DNA of 64,000 bases, taken from contig JAFAEG010000027.1 in the NCBI GenBank assembly GCA_023424095.1, positions 30,544-94,543 of the forward strand, given 5' to 3'. Shown here one piece after another: positions 35,323-44,149 of this stretch. How positions within the stretch are numbered: the stretch's first letter is position 1; every line of letters begins with the position of its first letter. This stretch comes from Pseudomonadota bacterium. GTDB lineage: Bacteria > Pseudomonadota > Alphaproteobacteria > Sphingomonadales > Sphingomonadaceae. The notes under the pieces were generated by a model. The model was not told where the DNA came from, made no database searches, and saw nothing but the letters and a program-made list of their open reading frames with translations. A program made the position numbers and the translations under genes.

Positions 35323-35790
35323 TCATCCAAATTGGTTAAGGAACCGTTCGCCAATCAGCCATAGACCGGCAAAGGCGATTGCGACTCCGTACGGAATTTC
35401 GGGATTTGGGCCGCGCTTCAGCTTGGTCCAGACCAGCATGCCGACGGTGAGCGCACCACCGGCGAACGACATGATCACCAGCATCAGCAGCAGCGCCTGC
35501 CACGGCAGCCAGAGTGCCAAAGCGGCGAGCAATTTCACGTCGCCGCCGCCCATCCAGCCAAAGGCGAACATCGCGGCGAAAATAGCGAAGACGAGCGAAG
35601 CGACGCCGATCTGCAGCGCCATGTCGGGCCAGAAGGCGAGGCCTTCCGACAGCCAGAAGGGAATGGCGAGCAGGGCGATGGCGATCACCGTCCAGTGCGG
35701 GATCTCGCGCTTGCGGATGTCGCAGATCGCCGCAGCGAGCAGCAAAGCCGCCAGCGCACCGAGCAATATCCAGGAAGCACCCTCACCCAT
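35323..35790 (-). CDS. cpaA: Prepilin peptidase CpaA/TadV (A24 family)
   Basis: 155 residues with about five membrane helices. The aspartate protease motifs are D-I-R-K-R-E-I-P near residue 24 and G-G-G-D-V-K near 87, the two catalytic Asp of A24 enzymes. It lacks the N-methylation domain of PilD, as normal for CpaA. It would mature the Flp pilin, but no flp gene is present in the sequence around it. First gene of the visible minus-strand pilus cluster. Confidence 0.92.
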   Translation of the reverse strand: MGEGASWILLGALAALLLAAAICDIRKREIPHWTVIAIALLAIPFWLSEGLAFWPDMALQIGVASLVFAIFAAMFAFGWMGGGDVKLLAALALWLPWQALLLMLVIMSFAGGALTVGMLVWTKLKRGPNPEIPYGVAIAFAGLWLIGERFLNQFG

Positions 35791-35910
35791 CAGGACAAGC
35801 CAATAGAAAAGGTTGATTAGGAAAACGTAACCGGGCCGGTCACCTTTGCGCCGGGCTTTCCTCCGCTGCGTCGATCAGGCAGAATGGCGGCGCTTCGAAG
35901 GGGGGACGCG

Positions 35911-36432
35911 ATGATCGTCGAACTGGCCCTGCTCCTGCTCGCCGCGCCGCCGGATGCTGGCGCAAAACAGCCGCGCGAGGCTTTCATCATCTGCCCGGGC
36001 CATCCGCGCTGCCCGCGCAGCAACGAGGGCGGCGAATCCGACGCCGTCGATGTCAACACGGCACCGAATTACGGCACCTTGACGCTCGGCAGCGGCTTCA
36101 CGCCCGATCCACGCACCCTGCGGCTGACCTCGGGCGGCGAGGTGGACGCCGCGACCCTGCAGCCCGGTTGCACCGGCTTCATTTCGCGCGCCCCGGATGT
36201 GCGCATCGCCTATCAGGCCGGGTCACTGCCGCTGACCTTCGCCGCGGTCGGCGGGACTGTGTCGCTGCTGATCAACGGTCCGGATGGTCGCTGGCATTGC
36301 ACGCCATTGTCGTCGACGGGGGCCGCCTATCGCTTCGCCAACCCCCGCAGCGGCCGCTACGAAATCTGGGTGGGGGCACCGCGCGGCGGCGGCGCCACGG
36401 TCCAGCTGCGAATCTCGGAAATGGACGACTAG
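35911..36432 (+). CDS. Secreted protein of unknown function
   Basis: 173 residues with a short signal peptide (M-I-V-E-L-A-L-L-L-L-A). The domain contains P-N-Y-G-T-L-T-L-G-S-G-F-T-P-D-P, C-T-G-F-I-S, W-H-C-T-P and ends S-G-R-Y-E-I-W-V-G-A, a beta-rich pattern resembling the pre-peptidase C-terminal-like domains of sphingomonad exported proteins. AAGGGGGG is just upstream of ATG 35911. It precedes the hydrolase gene by 71 bp and may share its transcript. Confidence 0.75.
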   Translation: MIVELALLLLAAPPDAGAKQPREAFIICPGHPRCPRSNEGGESDAVDVNTAPNYGTLTLGSGFTPDPRTLRLTSGGEVDAATLQPGCTGFISRAPDVRIAYQAGSLPLTFAAVGGTVSLLINGPDGRWHCTPLSSTGAAYRFANPRSGRYEIWVGAPRGGGATVQLRISEMDD

Positions 36433-36503
36433 ACCGCCGTCCTGCTGGATGGCGGGGGCGGGAGGCTGGACGGGACAGGCCCGCCCGGCCTAACCGGCGC
36501 GCG

Positions 36504-37430
36504 ATGAGTGAGAGCGATCGGCGCGCCTACCCGGAAGGGATGCGATTGTGGACCTGGGCGGCGCCGGACGGCTGGCGCTACCGCCGGGCCGATTGGCCGC
36601 ATCAGGGGCGGGCGCCGCGCGGCAGCCTGCTGTTCGCTGGCGGGCGTGGCGATTTCATCGAAAAGTATCTGGAAGCGGCCGGCCATTGGCATCGGGCCGG
36701 CTGGAATGTCGCCTCCTTTGACTGGCGGGGCCAGGGCAAGTCGAAGGGCGATATCGAGGGCCAGGACCTCCTGAGCTTCGATCCCTTGCTCGACGACATG
36801 GCCGCTTTGGTGGCCGACTGGATGGCGGCTAATCCCGGTCCGCACGTGATCGTGGCTCACTCGCTCGGAGGGCATATATTGCTCCGGCTACTCATCGAGC
36901 GGCCGCCGCCGATCGCCGCCGCGGTGCTGATCGCCCCGATGATCGACGTGAACAGCGCGCCGCTGCCCCCAAGCCTGGCGCGGATCGCGGCGGGCGCGAT
37001 TAGCGCGGTGGGCCTGGGCAAGAGAGGTTTGTGGAAAGCGCCGCTGGCGACGGCCCCGGCCGGATCGCGGCGGCAGCAGGTGCTCACATCGTGCGTCGAG
37101 CGCTATGAGGACGAGGCCTATTGGTGGGAACAGGAACCGGATTTCCGGCCGGCTGCACCGACCTTCGGCTGGCTGCGCGCGGCCTACCGTTCGGCCCGCG
37201 GCTTCACGCCCGACAATCTCAAGCGGATCGCATTGCCCATCCTGATCCTGGGCGCCGCCGACGATCGCCTGGTCAGCGCCGCCGCGATCCGGCGAACGGC
37301 GGCTTTGCTGCCCGCTGCCGAGCTGGAAATGTACGAAGGCTGCGCGCATGAAATCCTGCGCGAGGCCGATCCGACCCGGCGCGCGGCGCTCGCCCGAATC
37401 GACGCTTTCCTGAGCGAGCATGCCGCGTGA
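36504..37430 (+). CDS. Alpha/beta hydrolase, lysophospholipase-like
   Basis: 308 residues. The nucleophile elbow A-H-S-L-G-G-H is near residue 119, an oxyanion-region R-G-D-F-I-E-K-Y near 50, the acid in L-G-A-A-D-D-R-L-V and the catalytic His in G-C-A-H-E-I-L-R. This is the serine-hydrolase (Hydrolase_4, PldB-like) layout. No signal peptide is seen, so it acts in the cytosol or at the membrane face. It overlaps the FAD oxidoreductase start by 4 bases (GTGA) and is translationally coupled to it. Confidence 0.88.
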   Translation: MSESDRRAYPEGMRLWTWAAPDGWRYRRADWPHQGRAPRGSLLFAGGRGDFIEKYLEAAGHWHRAGWNVASFDWRGQGKSKGDIEGQDLLSFDPLLDDMAALVADWMAANPGPHVIVAHSLGGHILLRLLIERPPPIAAAVLIAPMIDVNSAPLPPSLARIAAGAISAVGLGKRGLWKAPLATAPAGSRRQQVLTSCVERYEDEAYWWEQEPDFRPAAPTFGWLRAAYRSARGFTPDNLKRIALPILILGAADDRLVSAAAIRRTAALLPAAELEMYEGCAHEILREADPTRRAALARIDAFLSEHAA

Positions 37431-38545
37431 GCCGGCGCTTCGACATCGCCATCATCGGCGCTGGAATGGCGGGGGCGAGTCTCGCCGCCGAAGCGGCGCC
37501 GCATGCTTCGATCGTCCTGCTCGAGGCCGAGGACCAGCCCGGCTATCATTCCACCGGCCGCTCCGCCGCCTTCTGGTCGGAAACCTATGGCGGGCCATTC
37601 GTGCAGCCGCTCACCACGGCGTCCCGAGCGCTGCTCGCAACGCCGGACCCCGATTTTTCCGAACATTCCTTCCTCACGCCGCGCGGGGCGCTGCACATCG
37701 CGGATCAGGATGGCGACGCCTATCTCGACGACCTGCTCGAATCGTTCGGCGGCACGGTCGCGTTGCAGTCCCTCGACCGCGATGCGCTGGTCGCGCGCCT
37801 GCCGATGTTGCGGGCCGGTTGGCATCGCGCCGTCGCCGAGCCGAGCTGCGCCGATATCGATGTCGCTGCCCTCCACGCCGCTTATTTGCGCAGTGCCCGG
37901 AGGGAAGGAGCAATGCTGATCGCCAACGCCGCCGTCACGGGCATGGCGCGCGAGGGAGCAGGCTGGCTGCTCGCAACCGAAGCCGGGCCGGTCGCTGCCG
38001 ATATCGTCGTCAACGCGGGGGGTGCCTGGGCTGATCCGATCGCGCGGCTTGCCGGGGCGCGGGCGATCGGCGTCCGGCCCTATCGGCGCAGCATGGTCCA
38101 ACTGGCCATGACCCCGCCGGCCGATCCGGCCATGCCGTTGGTGATGGACGCGGCCGAGCGCTTCTATTTCAAGCCCGAGGCCGGTGGGCGCTTGTGGCTC
38201 AGCCCGCATGACGAGATTGCCTGCGAGCCCTGCGATGCCGTGCCGGAGGAATTGGACACGGCCATCGCCATCGACCGGTTCGAGCGCGCGGTCGACTGGC
38301 CGATCGGGCGGGTCGAGCGGCGCTGGGCCGGGCTCAGGAGTTTCGCGCCCGACCGGCTGCCCGTCTACGGCTTCGATCCGCTGGTGCCCGGTTTCTTCTG
38401 GTGCGCGGGGCAGGGCGGCTTCGGCATCCAGACCGCGCCGGCTGCAGCGAAACTGGCGGCGGCTCTGCTGCTGAGGAGGAAGCCCGATTCGGCCGTCGCC
38501 GAGATCGATCCGGCCGCTTACGCGCCGGGACGCTTCACGAACTGA
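37427..38545 (+). CDS. FAD-dependent oxidoreductase (DAO family)
   Basis: 372 residues. The dinucleotide fold is I-A-I-I-G-A-G-M-A-G-A-S-L-A near the start, then G-Y-H-S-T-G-R-S-A-A-F, the D-amino-acid-oxidase/glycine-oxidase type motif; the C-terminal W-C-A-G-Q-G-G-F-G-I-Q contacts the flavin. It probably oxidises an amino acid or related amine. GTG 37427 overlaps the hydrolase stop. The 3' end overlaps the convergent rnhA gene by 28 bp. Confidence 0.9.
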   Translation: MSRRFDIAIIGAGMAGASLAAEAAPHASIVLLEAEDQPGYHSTGRSAAFWSETYGGPFVQPLTTASRALLATPDPDFSEHSFLTPRGALHIADQDGDAYLDDLLESFGGTVALQSLDRDALVARLPMLRAGWHRAVAEPSCADIDVAALHAAYLRSARREGAMLIANAAVTGMAREGAGWLLATEAGPVAADIVVNAGGAWADPIARLAGARAIGVRPYRRSMVQLAMTPPADPAMPLVMDAAERFYFKPEAGGRLWLSPHDEIACEPCDAVPEELDTAIAIDRFERAVDWPIGRVERRWAGLRSFAPDRLPVYGFDPLVPGFFWCAGQGGFGIQTAPAAAKLAAALLLRRKPDSAVAEIDPAAYAPGRFTN

Positions 38546-38967
38546 CCGGCGGCGTCGCAGGCCAGGCGGTCGGCGCGCTCATTTTCCGGATGGCCGGCAT
38601 GGCCCTTCACCCATTCCCAGCTGATCGTGTGGGGCAGGGTGGCTTCCAGCAAGGCCTGCCACAGATCGGCATTCTTCACCGGCTTCTTGTCCGCCGTGCG
38701 CCAGCCATTGCGCTGCCAGCCGTGGATCCACTTGGTGATGCCGTCGCGGACATAAATGGAATCAGTGCTGAGCGTGACCTTGCACGGTCGCTTCAGCGCC
38801 TTCAGCGCGCCGATCGCGGCCATCAATTCCATCCTGTTGTTGGTGGTCAGCGCCTCGCCGCCGGACAGCTCCTTCTCGTGGCCGCCGGAGCGGATCACCG
38901 CGCCCCAGCCGCCCGGGCCGGGATTGCCCTTGCACGCGCCGTCCGTGAAAATCTCGACTTCGGTCAT
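38518..38967 (-). CDS. rnhA: Ribonuclease HI
   Basis: 149 residues, the standard length. The catalytic acids can be read: Asp9 in F-T-D-G-A-C, Glu47 in R-M-E-L-M-A-A, Asp69 in S-T-D-S-I-Y-V and the late Asp in N-E-R-A-D-R-L-A, with the His of G-H-A-G-H-P before it. It removes RNA from RNA-DNA hybrids. It lies directly downstream of ispH on the same strand (11-bp gap). Confidence 0.96.
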   Translation of the reverse strand: MTEVEIFTDGACKGNPGPGGWGAVIRSGGHEKELSGGEALTTNNRMELMAAIGALKALKRPCKVTLSTDSIYVRDGITKWIHGWQRNGWRTADKKPVKNADLWQALLEATLPHTISWEWVKGHAGHPENERADRLACDAAGQFVKRPGA

Positions 38968-38978
38968 CGTGGAAATGG

Positions 38979-39926
38979 TCAGGCGGCCAGGCCGGCGGGG
39001 AGCTTGAACACCATATTCTCCTGTACCCCGTCCGCTTCCTCCTCGGTGATTTCATAGCGGGCGGCGAGCGCGTCAACGACTTCGCGAACCAGCAATTCGG
39101 GGGCGGAAGCGCCCGCGGTCAGGCCCAAAGTGCGGGCGTCGCCCAGCCAGTCGAAATCGATATCGGTGCCGCGCTGGACCAGTTGCGCGGGCGTTCCGCA
39201 GCGTTCGGCGACTTCCACCAGGCGAAGCGAATTGGAGCTGTTCGGCGCGCCGATCACCAGCAGCCGGTCGCAGCGCTCGGCGATTCCCTTCACCGCCGCC
39301 TGGCGGTTGGTGGTCGCGTAGCAAATGTCCTCGCTGCGCGGCACGGCGATGGCGGGGAAACGCCGCCGCAGCGTTGCGACGATTTCTGCGGTGTCGTCCA
39401 CCGACAGGGTCGTCTGGGTCAGGAAGGACAGATTGGCCGGATCGGTGACGGCGACCTGTTCGGCATCGGCCACGGTCTCGACCAGGGTCATGCCGCCTTC
39501 CGGCACCTGGCCGAATGTGCCGATCACCTCGGGATGGCCGGCATGGCCGACGAACAGGATATGCCGCCCCTGCTGCACCAGCCGCTCCGCCTGGCGATGG
39601 ACCTTGGAGACGAGCGGGCAGGTGGCGTCGACATAGGTCAGGCCGCGCTCGGCCGCCTTGGCCGGGACGGCCTTGGGCACGCCATGGGCGGAGAAGACCA
39701 CCGGCACGCCGTCGGGCACCTCGTCCAATTCCTTCACGAAGATCGCGCCCTTCGCCTTAAGGCTGTCGACGACGAACTTGTTGTGGACGATTTCGTGGCG
39801 GACGTAGACGGGCGCGCCCCAGCGCTCGATCGCCAGTTCGACGATGCGGATGGCGCGATCGACGCCTGCGCAGAAACCGCGCGGCGCGGCGATCAGCAGA
39901 TGGAGAGGGGGCTTGGTGTCGGACAT
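38979..39926 (-). CDS. ispH: 4-hydroxy-3-methylbut-2-enyl diphosphate reductase
   Basis: 315 residues. The three Fe-S cluster cysteines lie in P-R-G-F-C-A-G-V, D-A-T-C-P-L-V and D-I-C-Y-A-T-T-N-R-Q; substrate-binding motifs V-G-H-A-G-H-P-E and G-A-P-N-S-S-N-S are present. It is the last step of the non-mevalonate isoprenoid pathway, making IPP and DMAPP. rnhA follows in the same direction, a pairing also seen in other sphingomonads. Confidence 0.97.
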   Translation of the reverse strand: MSDTKPPLHLLIAAPRGFCAGVDRAIRIVELAIERWGAPVYVRHEIVHNKFVVDSLKAKGAIFVKELDEVPDGVPVVFSAHGVPKAVPAKAAERGLTYVDATCPLVSKVHRQAERLVQQGRHILFVGHAGHPEVIGTFGQVPEGGMTLVETVADAEQVAVTDPANLSFLTQTTLSVDDTAEIVATLRRRFPAIAVPRSEDICYATTNRQAAVKGIAERCDRLLVIGAPNSSNSLRLVEVAERCGTPAQLVQRGTDIDFDWLGDARTLGLTAGASAPELLVREVVDALAARYEITEEEADGVQENMVFKLPAGLAA

Positions 39927-40059
39927 GGCAGAGATATAGGCACGGCCCTACGCGATTGCTTGTCAGGGTCAACGCCGGTTCTTATGGTCGCGCCGCTTGC
40001 CCGGGGGAAAGGTGAGTGTCGCCTCACGCCTCTTGTTTTGTTTTAAGGATGTCCCGCAC

Positions 40060-40701
40060 GTGCAAAAATCGCTGATCGCCCCGGCCTTCTGCCTGTCGCT
40101 GCTCGCTCTGGCGGGTTGTGCGCGGCAGGGCGACGTCCTCCCGACGGGCATCCTCGCCGCCTACAATGCCTGCCCGCCCGCGGCGATTCCCGCGCCGGCC
40201 GGTGACATCACTTTGTTCAATCCGGAGACTAGCCGCGACGCTTCCGCCATCGATGTCGTCGCGACGATGACCAATGTGCGCGGCTCCTGCGTCGAGAGCG
40301 GCGACCGGCTCGTCACCCGCGCCAGCTTCGATATCGTCGCTTTGCGCAGCGACAATCGCGGCGCGCGCCAGGTCACATTGCCTTATTTCGCCACCGTCGT
40401 GCAGGGGACTGGCAACGTCATTTCCAAGCGCACCGGCCGGGTGGTGATCAATTTCGCCGACGGTTCCTATCGCGGCCAGGCGGCCAGCAACGCCACGTCG
40501 CTGGTCGCTCGTTCGGCGGCGACCCTGCCTGACAATATCCGCACTTTGATCACGCGCGAGCGTCGCGCGGGCGATCCCAATGCGGCGCTCGATCCGCTGG
40601 CCGATCCCGCGGTCCGGGCCGCGGTCGAGCAGGCGCGCTACGAATTGCTGATCGGATTCGAACTGACGCCCGAACAATTGCGCTACAACGCCACGCGCTG
40701 A
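40060..40701 (+). CDS. Lipoprotein of unknown function
   Basis: 213 residues from GTG 40060, which has AAGGA 10 bases upstream and starts right before a signal peptide with lipobox L-A-G-C. The domain has two further Cys (Y-N-A-C-P-P and G-S-C-V-E-S) and beta-rich sequence around L-P-Y-F-A-T-V-V and R-V-V-I-N-F. An upstream in-frame ATG at 39997 would put 21 residues before the signal peptide. It diverges from ispH. The family is not recognised. Confidence 0.75.
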   Translation: MQKSLIAPAFCLSLLALAGCARQGDVLPTGILAAYNACPPAAIPAPAGDITLFNPETSRDASAIDVVATMTNVRGSCVESGDRLVTRASFDIVALRSDNRGARQVTLPYFATVVQGTGNVISKRTGRVVINFADGSYRGQAASNATSLVARSAATLPDNIRTLITRERRAGDPNAALDPLADPAVRAAVEQARYELLIGFELTPEQLRYNATR

Positions 40702-40758
40702 TCGAGGTCCGCCAGGGGCGGAATCACAGAGGCGCGGGCTCCAAGGGGGGAGAGTCCG

Positions 40759-41352
40759 ATGGGCTATATGTTCTTGCCGCTGCGCCGCTATGCGGACTTC
40801 GAAGGCCGTTCGCGCCGCCAGGAATTCTGGCTCTTTCAGCTATTCAATTTCATCGTCGGCACGGCGCTGACCGCCGTCACGATCGCGATGGTCATTCCGG
40901 CGGTCATGCGGGTCGATGCGCGCGGCGGAATCACCCCCAGTTACAGCTCCTATTCCTATTCCCAATCCTACGGCGCCTATTCGGGCAGCTATTCCTGGGA
41001 GGGGAATATCAATTTCGACATGCTGATGCAGGAACTGGGCACGGGCTTCTGGATCGTGACGGGGCTGGCGTGCCTGTGGAGCCTGTTCATTTTCATCCCG
41101 GCGCTCGCGGTGCTTATCCGCCGGTTGCACGATACCGACCGGTCCGGCTGGTGGATCCTGATCAGCCTCGTGCCGCTGATCGGCCCCATCGTCCTGCTCG
41201 TCTTTTGCTGCATCGACGGCACGCGCGGGCCGAACCGCTTCGGCCCCGATCCGAAGGGCGGCTATGGCGGCGGCCATGGCGGGGGCTATGGTCATGGTGA
41301 GGGCTATCCGCCCCAGCCCGGCTACCCGCCGCCGCCCGGCCAGCGCTATTGA
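40759..41352 (+). CDS. DUF805 membrane protein
   Basis: 197 residues. DUF805 hallmarks: Y-A-D-F-E-G-R-S-R-R-Q-E-F-W-L-F at the start, then a membrane helix, and R-R-L-H-D-T-D-R-S-G-W-W, followed by a helix and P-N-R-F-G-P-D-P. A Ser/Tyr-rich loop (Y-S-S-Y-S-Y-S-Q-S-Y-G-A-Y) between helices 1 and 2 and a Gly/Tyr/Pro-rich tail are unusual additions. Function of the family is unknown. Confidence 0.9.
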   Translation: MGYMFLPLRRYADFEGRSRRQEFWLFQLFNFIVGTALTAVTIAMVIPAVMRVDARGGITPSYSSYSYSQSYGAYSGSYSWEGNINFDMLMQELGTGFWIVTGLACLWSLFIFIPALAVLIRRLHDTDRSGWWILISLVPLIGPIVLLVFCCIDGTRGPNRFGPDPKGGYGGGHGGGYGHGEGYPPQPGYPPPPGQRY

Positions 41353-41415
41353 GCGAAACAAGCTGATCGGGCCCGGTTGCTCCGGGGCTTGGACCGCCCT
41401 AGATACGCCCGGCGT

Positions 41416-41500
41416 GCCCCTGTGGCGGAATTGGTAGACGCGCTCGACTCAAAATCGAGTTCCGCAAGGAGTGCCCGTTCGACTCGGGCCAGGGGCACCA
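41416..41500 (+). tRNA. tRNA-Leu (anticodon CAA)
   Basis: 85 nt with encoded CCA. The acceptor stem GCCCCTG/CAGGGGC, the anticodon stem CTCGA/TCGAG with loop CTCAAAA (anticodon CAA, reads UUG), and a long variable arm mark a class II leucine tRNA. It stands alone between two protein genes on the plus strand. Confidence 0.97.
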
Positions 41501-41546
41501 GTTTTTCAGGCCGCGCCATGTGCGCGGCCAGGCGTCGGGGGCTGAT

Positions 41547-42725
41547 ATGAACGACCTCAGCGAAGGGCAGAATCAGCCGTCCGCGCCGCCTGTGGTCGAA
41601 ACCGACGAGAATGTCGGCCCGGTCGGTTTCCGCCGCGACCGCCTGCTCGCCTCGCTGAACCTCCTGTTCGGCCTGCTGCTGATCCTCGCCGCGCCCTTCG
41701 CCTTGCGCTTCGGGGCCGAATTCTTCCTGCCGACGACCGCCGCTCTGGTGATCGCGATCGCGCTCGTGCCGTTGCTGGAATGGATGGAGCGGCGCCATGT
41801 ACCGTCGGTGCTGGCCGCGATCATCTGCGTGCTGGTGCTGCTCGTCGTCGCCAATGCGGCGATCGCCTCGATCCTGATCCCGGCGATGCAGTGGGTGCAG
41901 GAGCTGCCCGACCGGATCGACACGATTCGCGAGACGCTCGAGCCGATCTTCGCGTGGTTCGCGGAGCTGGAGCAATTCTTCAACAACGTGGCGGAGCAAT
42001 TCGCCAGCACCACGCTGCCCGGCGCGCAGCAGACCGTCACGGTGCAACCGCCCAGTTCGACGCTGGAGATCATCGCCTCCTCCGCGCCGCACGCGGTGCT
42101 GCAATTGCTCTTCGCCTTGCTGGTGATCTTCTTCTTCCTCGCCGGCTGGACCCGGATGCGCAAACGCACGATCACCGGCCGCGCCAGCTTCGATGGGGCG
42201 ATGACGACGGCGCGGGTGATCCAGAAGGTGGTGGACGCGACCTCGCTCTATCTCGGTACGATCACGATGGTGAACATCAGCGTCGGGCTGATCGTCGCGG
42301 CGATCCTGTGGTCGATCGACATGCCGACGCCTTTGATGTGGGGCGGCATCGTCGCCCTGCTCAACTTCATCCCTTATCTGGGTGCGATCGGTTCGGTGGT
42401 CCTGCTCGGGATGGGCGGGTTGATGGTTTTCCCGGATCCGTGGCTGGCCGCGGTGCCGGCGCTCAGCTTCTTCGCGATCCACATCATCGAGGCGAACATC
42501 GTGACGCCGGCGCTGGTCGGGCGGCGGCTGACGATTAACCCGCTGCTGATCCTGATCGCCCTGAGCTTCTGGGCATGGGTCTGGGGTACGGCGGGGGCGC
42601 TGCTGGCGGTGCCCTTGCTGATCATCGGCAAGACGATCCTGGACGCCGCGGGTCGGCCCGACATTGCCGGATTCCTGTTCGAGGAAGGCACTCTGATCGA
42701 GAATGCGAACCGCAAGCGGGAGTGA
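41547..42725 (+). CDS. AI-2E family (PerM-like) transporter
   Basis: 392 residues with eight predicted membrane helices and a cytoplasmic segment in the middle. The family motif P-Y-L-G-A-I-G-S and the I-E-A-N-I-V-T-P-A-L-V-G region are visible. Members export autoinducer-2 in a few cases, others are sodium/proton antiporters or unassigned permeases, so the substrate is open. ATG 41547 begins the charged N-terminus; an earlier start at 41520 would lie just after the tRNA. Confidence 0.88.
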   Translation: MNDLSEGQNQPSAPPVVETDENVGPVGFRRDRLLASLNLLFGLLLILAAPFALRFGAEFFLPTTAALVIAIALVPLLEWMERRHVPSVLAAIICVLVLLVVANAAIASILIPAMQWVQELPDRIDTIRETLEPIFAWFAELEQFFNNVAEQFASTTLPGAQQTVTVQPPSSTLEIIASSAPHAVLQLLFALLVIFFFLAGWTRMRKRTITGRASFDGAMTTARVIQKVVDATSLYLGTITMVNISVGLIVAAILWSIDMPTPLMWGGIVALLNFIPYLGAIGSVVLLGMGGLMVFPDPWLAAVPALSFFAIHIIEANIVTPALVGRRLTINPLLILIALSFWAWVWGTAGALLAVPLLIIGKTILDAAGRPDIAGFLFEEGTLIENANRKRE

Positions 42726-42838
42726 ATTGCGCTGCGCTGGGGCCGGGTCGGGCAGGTATCGAAAAAAGACCTGAAAGACCTAGATGCCTCGCTTGACAGG
42801 CAAAAGCGGCTCGCCTACCTCGCCGCCTCACCTGGTGC

Positions 42839-42915
42839 GCGGGTGTAGCTCAGTTGGTTAGAGTATCGGCCTGTCACGCCGAGGGTCGCGGGTTCGAGTC
42901 CCGTCACTCGCGCCA
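42839..42915 (+). tRNA. tRNA-Asp (anticodon GUC)
   Basis: 77 nt with encoded CCA. The acceptor stem is GCGGGTG/CACTCGC with one G-U pair, the anticodon loop CTGTCAC gives GTC, and the T-loop GTTCGAG is standard. The G discriminator base is an identity element for AspRS. Confidence 0.97.
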
Positions 42916-42922
42916 TTTTCCT

Positions 42923-43315
42923 TCACAGGAACGTCCATGATCGCGGCCTAACGGTCGCGCATGATGGCGTCCCGTCGGGGGCGGTTCCAGGGATAAAGGC
43001 GACCATCCTTTTGCCCGCCAGCGCCGCCTCGACGAGCGCTTCCGGAAGATCGTGAATGTCGATCTTCATCCGCCGGCTCCAGCAGCAGGCGGGGTCGCCT
43101 GCGGGCTTTCCCACACAGATATAGACGAAGCGCCGGACCGGCCCCTCGCTGCGGACATGCTCGCCCAGGAAACGCAGTTCGGGCGCGATGCGGATACTGA
43201 AGTCGAAGGTCAGGTCGGCCCCGGCGACGGCGCGCTGCGGGTCGACGCAATGATTCTTCTTGTCCTGCAGGCTGTGAAGCACGCCCGGGACCGGCGCTTC
43301 GATGATGAAGCGCAT
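42923..43315 (-). CDS. DUF5990 family protein
   Basis: About 130 residues from ATG 43315. The family core is F-I-I-E-A-P-V-P-G-V, S-L-Q-D-K-K-N, F-D-F-S-I-R-I-A, then S-R-R-M-K-I-D-I and a final P-G-T-A-P-D-G-T-P-S-C-A-T-V, as recalled for DUF5990. No signal peptide or enzyme motif. An earlier ATG at 43354 overlaps the DUF2842 gene and would add 13 residues; the choice is uncertain. It ends 8 bp from the tRNA-Asp 3' end, convergent. Confidence 0.75.
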   Translation of the reverse strand: MRFIIEAPVPGVLHSLQDKKNHCVDPQRAVAGADLTFDFSIRIAPELRFLGEHVRSEGPVRRFVYICVGKPAGDPACCWSRRMKIDIHDLPEALVEAALAGKRMVAFIPGTAPDGTPSCATVRPRSWTFL

Positions 43316-43335
43316 GGCGATCACGGTGCCGGTCT

Positions 43336-43572
43336 TCAGCGCTGCACCCGCCATTTGCCGGTTTCCATCCAGACCAGCAAAGGCCGCACCGGAAAGATCC
43401 AGCCGATCCCCGCGACGATGTAGAACAGCATCTCAACCACGAACGGCAATTGCGCCACCCAGGGCGACAGGACGACGACGATCAGGCCCCAGATCGCGAT
43501 CAGCAGCAGGATCAGGGCGATGCCCGCCCCGTTGCGCCATTTGGGTTTCACTTCTTCTTGCACTGAATCCAT
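43336..43572 (-). CDS. DUF2842 small membrane protein
   Basis: About 78 residues with two hydrophobic helices; W-R-N-G-A-G-I-A-L before the first and V-A-G-I-G-W-I-F-P-V-R-P-L-L-V-W-M after the second are the DUF2842 pattern known from alphaproteobacteria. The start (ATG 43572) lies inside the last codons of the upstream ligase gene; GTG 43563 is an alternative. Coupling with the ligase and DUF5990 genes is likely. Confidence 0.82.
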   Translation of the reverse strand: MDSVQEEVKPKWRNGAGIALILLLIAIWGLIVVVLSPWVAQLPFVVEMLFYIVAGIGWIFPVRPLLVWMETGKWRVQR

Positions 43573-44135
43573 TCCTTCGGGGTCGCGATGGCGTCGAGCG
43601 GCTCGTCCCACGGGTCGGCCGGGATGGGATCGCTCAGGATCTGCATGTCCCAGGCGAGGCCGATGGTGACGAGGCGGGGATTGCCGGCGCGCAGCTGCGC
43701 GATGGCGCGGTCATAATGGCCCTTGCCGTGACCGATACGGGCACAGGCGCGGTCTGCCGCGACCAGCGGCACCAGCACCACATCGGGTGCCAGCGCCTCG
43801 GCCTCGGCGGCGGGCTGCAGCACGCCCCACGGACTCGGTACGGCGGCCGGCGCCTTGCGCCAGATCATCCGCGCGTCGCGATCGGCGAACCAGGGCAAGA
43901 CGGCGCGCTGCCCAGGGTCGAGCGCGTCGAGAATGGGGTAGGGGCTGATCTCGGCTGCGAGCGGGTGATAGCAGGCAACGACCTCCGCCCCGATCAGGCG
44001 GGGCAGGACGATGTCCGCCAGCGCTTTTTCGAGCGCCGTCCGCACCTCGGGCGCGAGCGACCCGGCATAAGCGCGCCGCGCCTTCAGGGCAGCGTCGCGC
44101 AAAGCGGGCTTGGAAGGGGGAAGTGACGGGACCAT
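43548..44135 (-). CDS. 5-formyltetrahydrofolate cyclo-ligase
   Basis: 195 residues from ATG 44135. The N-terminal basic L-K-A-R-R-A-Y-A, the C-Y-H-P-L-A-A-E-I region, and the C-terminal nucleotide motif R-I-G-H-G-K-G-H-Y-D-R are standard for the YgfA/MTHFS family, which returns 5-formyl-THF to the folate pool using ATP. It follows zapA and the 6S RNA locus, the conserved proteobacterial order. The longer frame to 44318 would cross the RNA gene. Confidence 0.93.
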   Translation of the reverse strand: MVPSLPPSKPALRDAALKARRAYAGSLAPEVRTALEKALADIVLPRLIGAEVVACYHPLAAEISPYPILDALDPGQRAVLPWFADRDARMIWRKAPAAVPSPWGVLQPAAEAEALAPDVVLVPLVAADRACARIGHGKGHYDRAIAQLRAGNPRLVTIGLAWDMQILSDPIPADPWDEPLDAIATPKEWIQCKKK

Positions 44136-44149
44136 CGTGGCCGTTTGCC

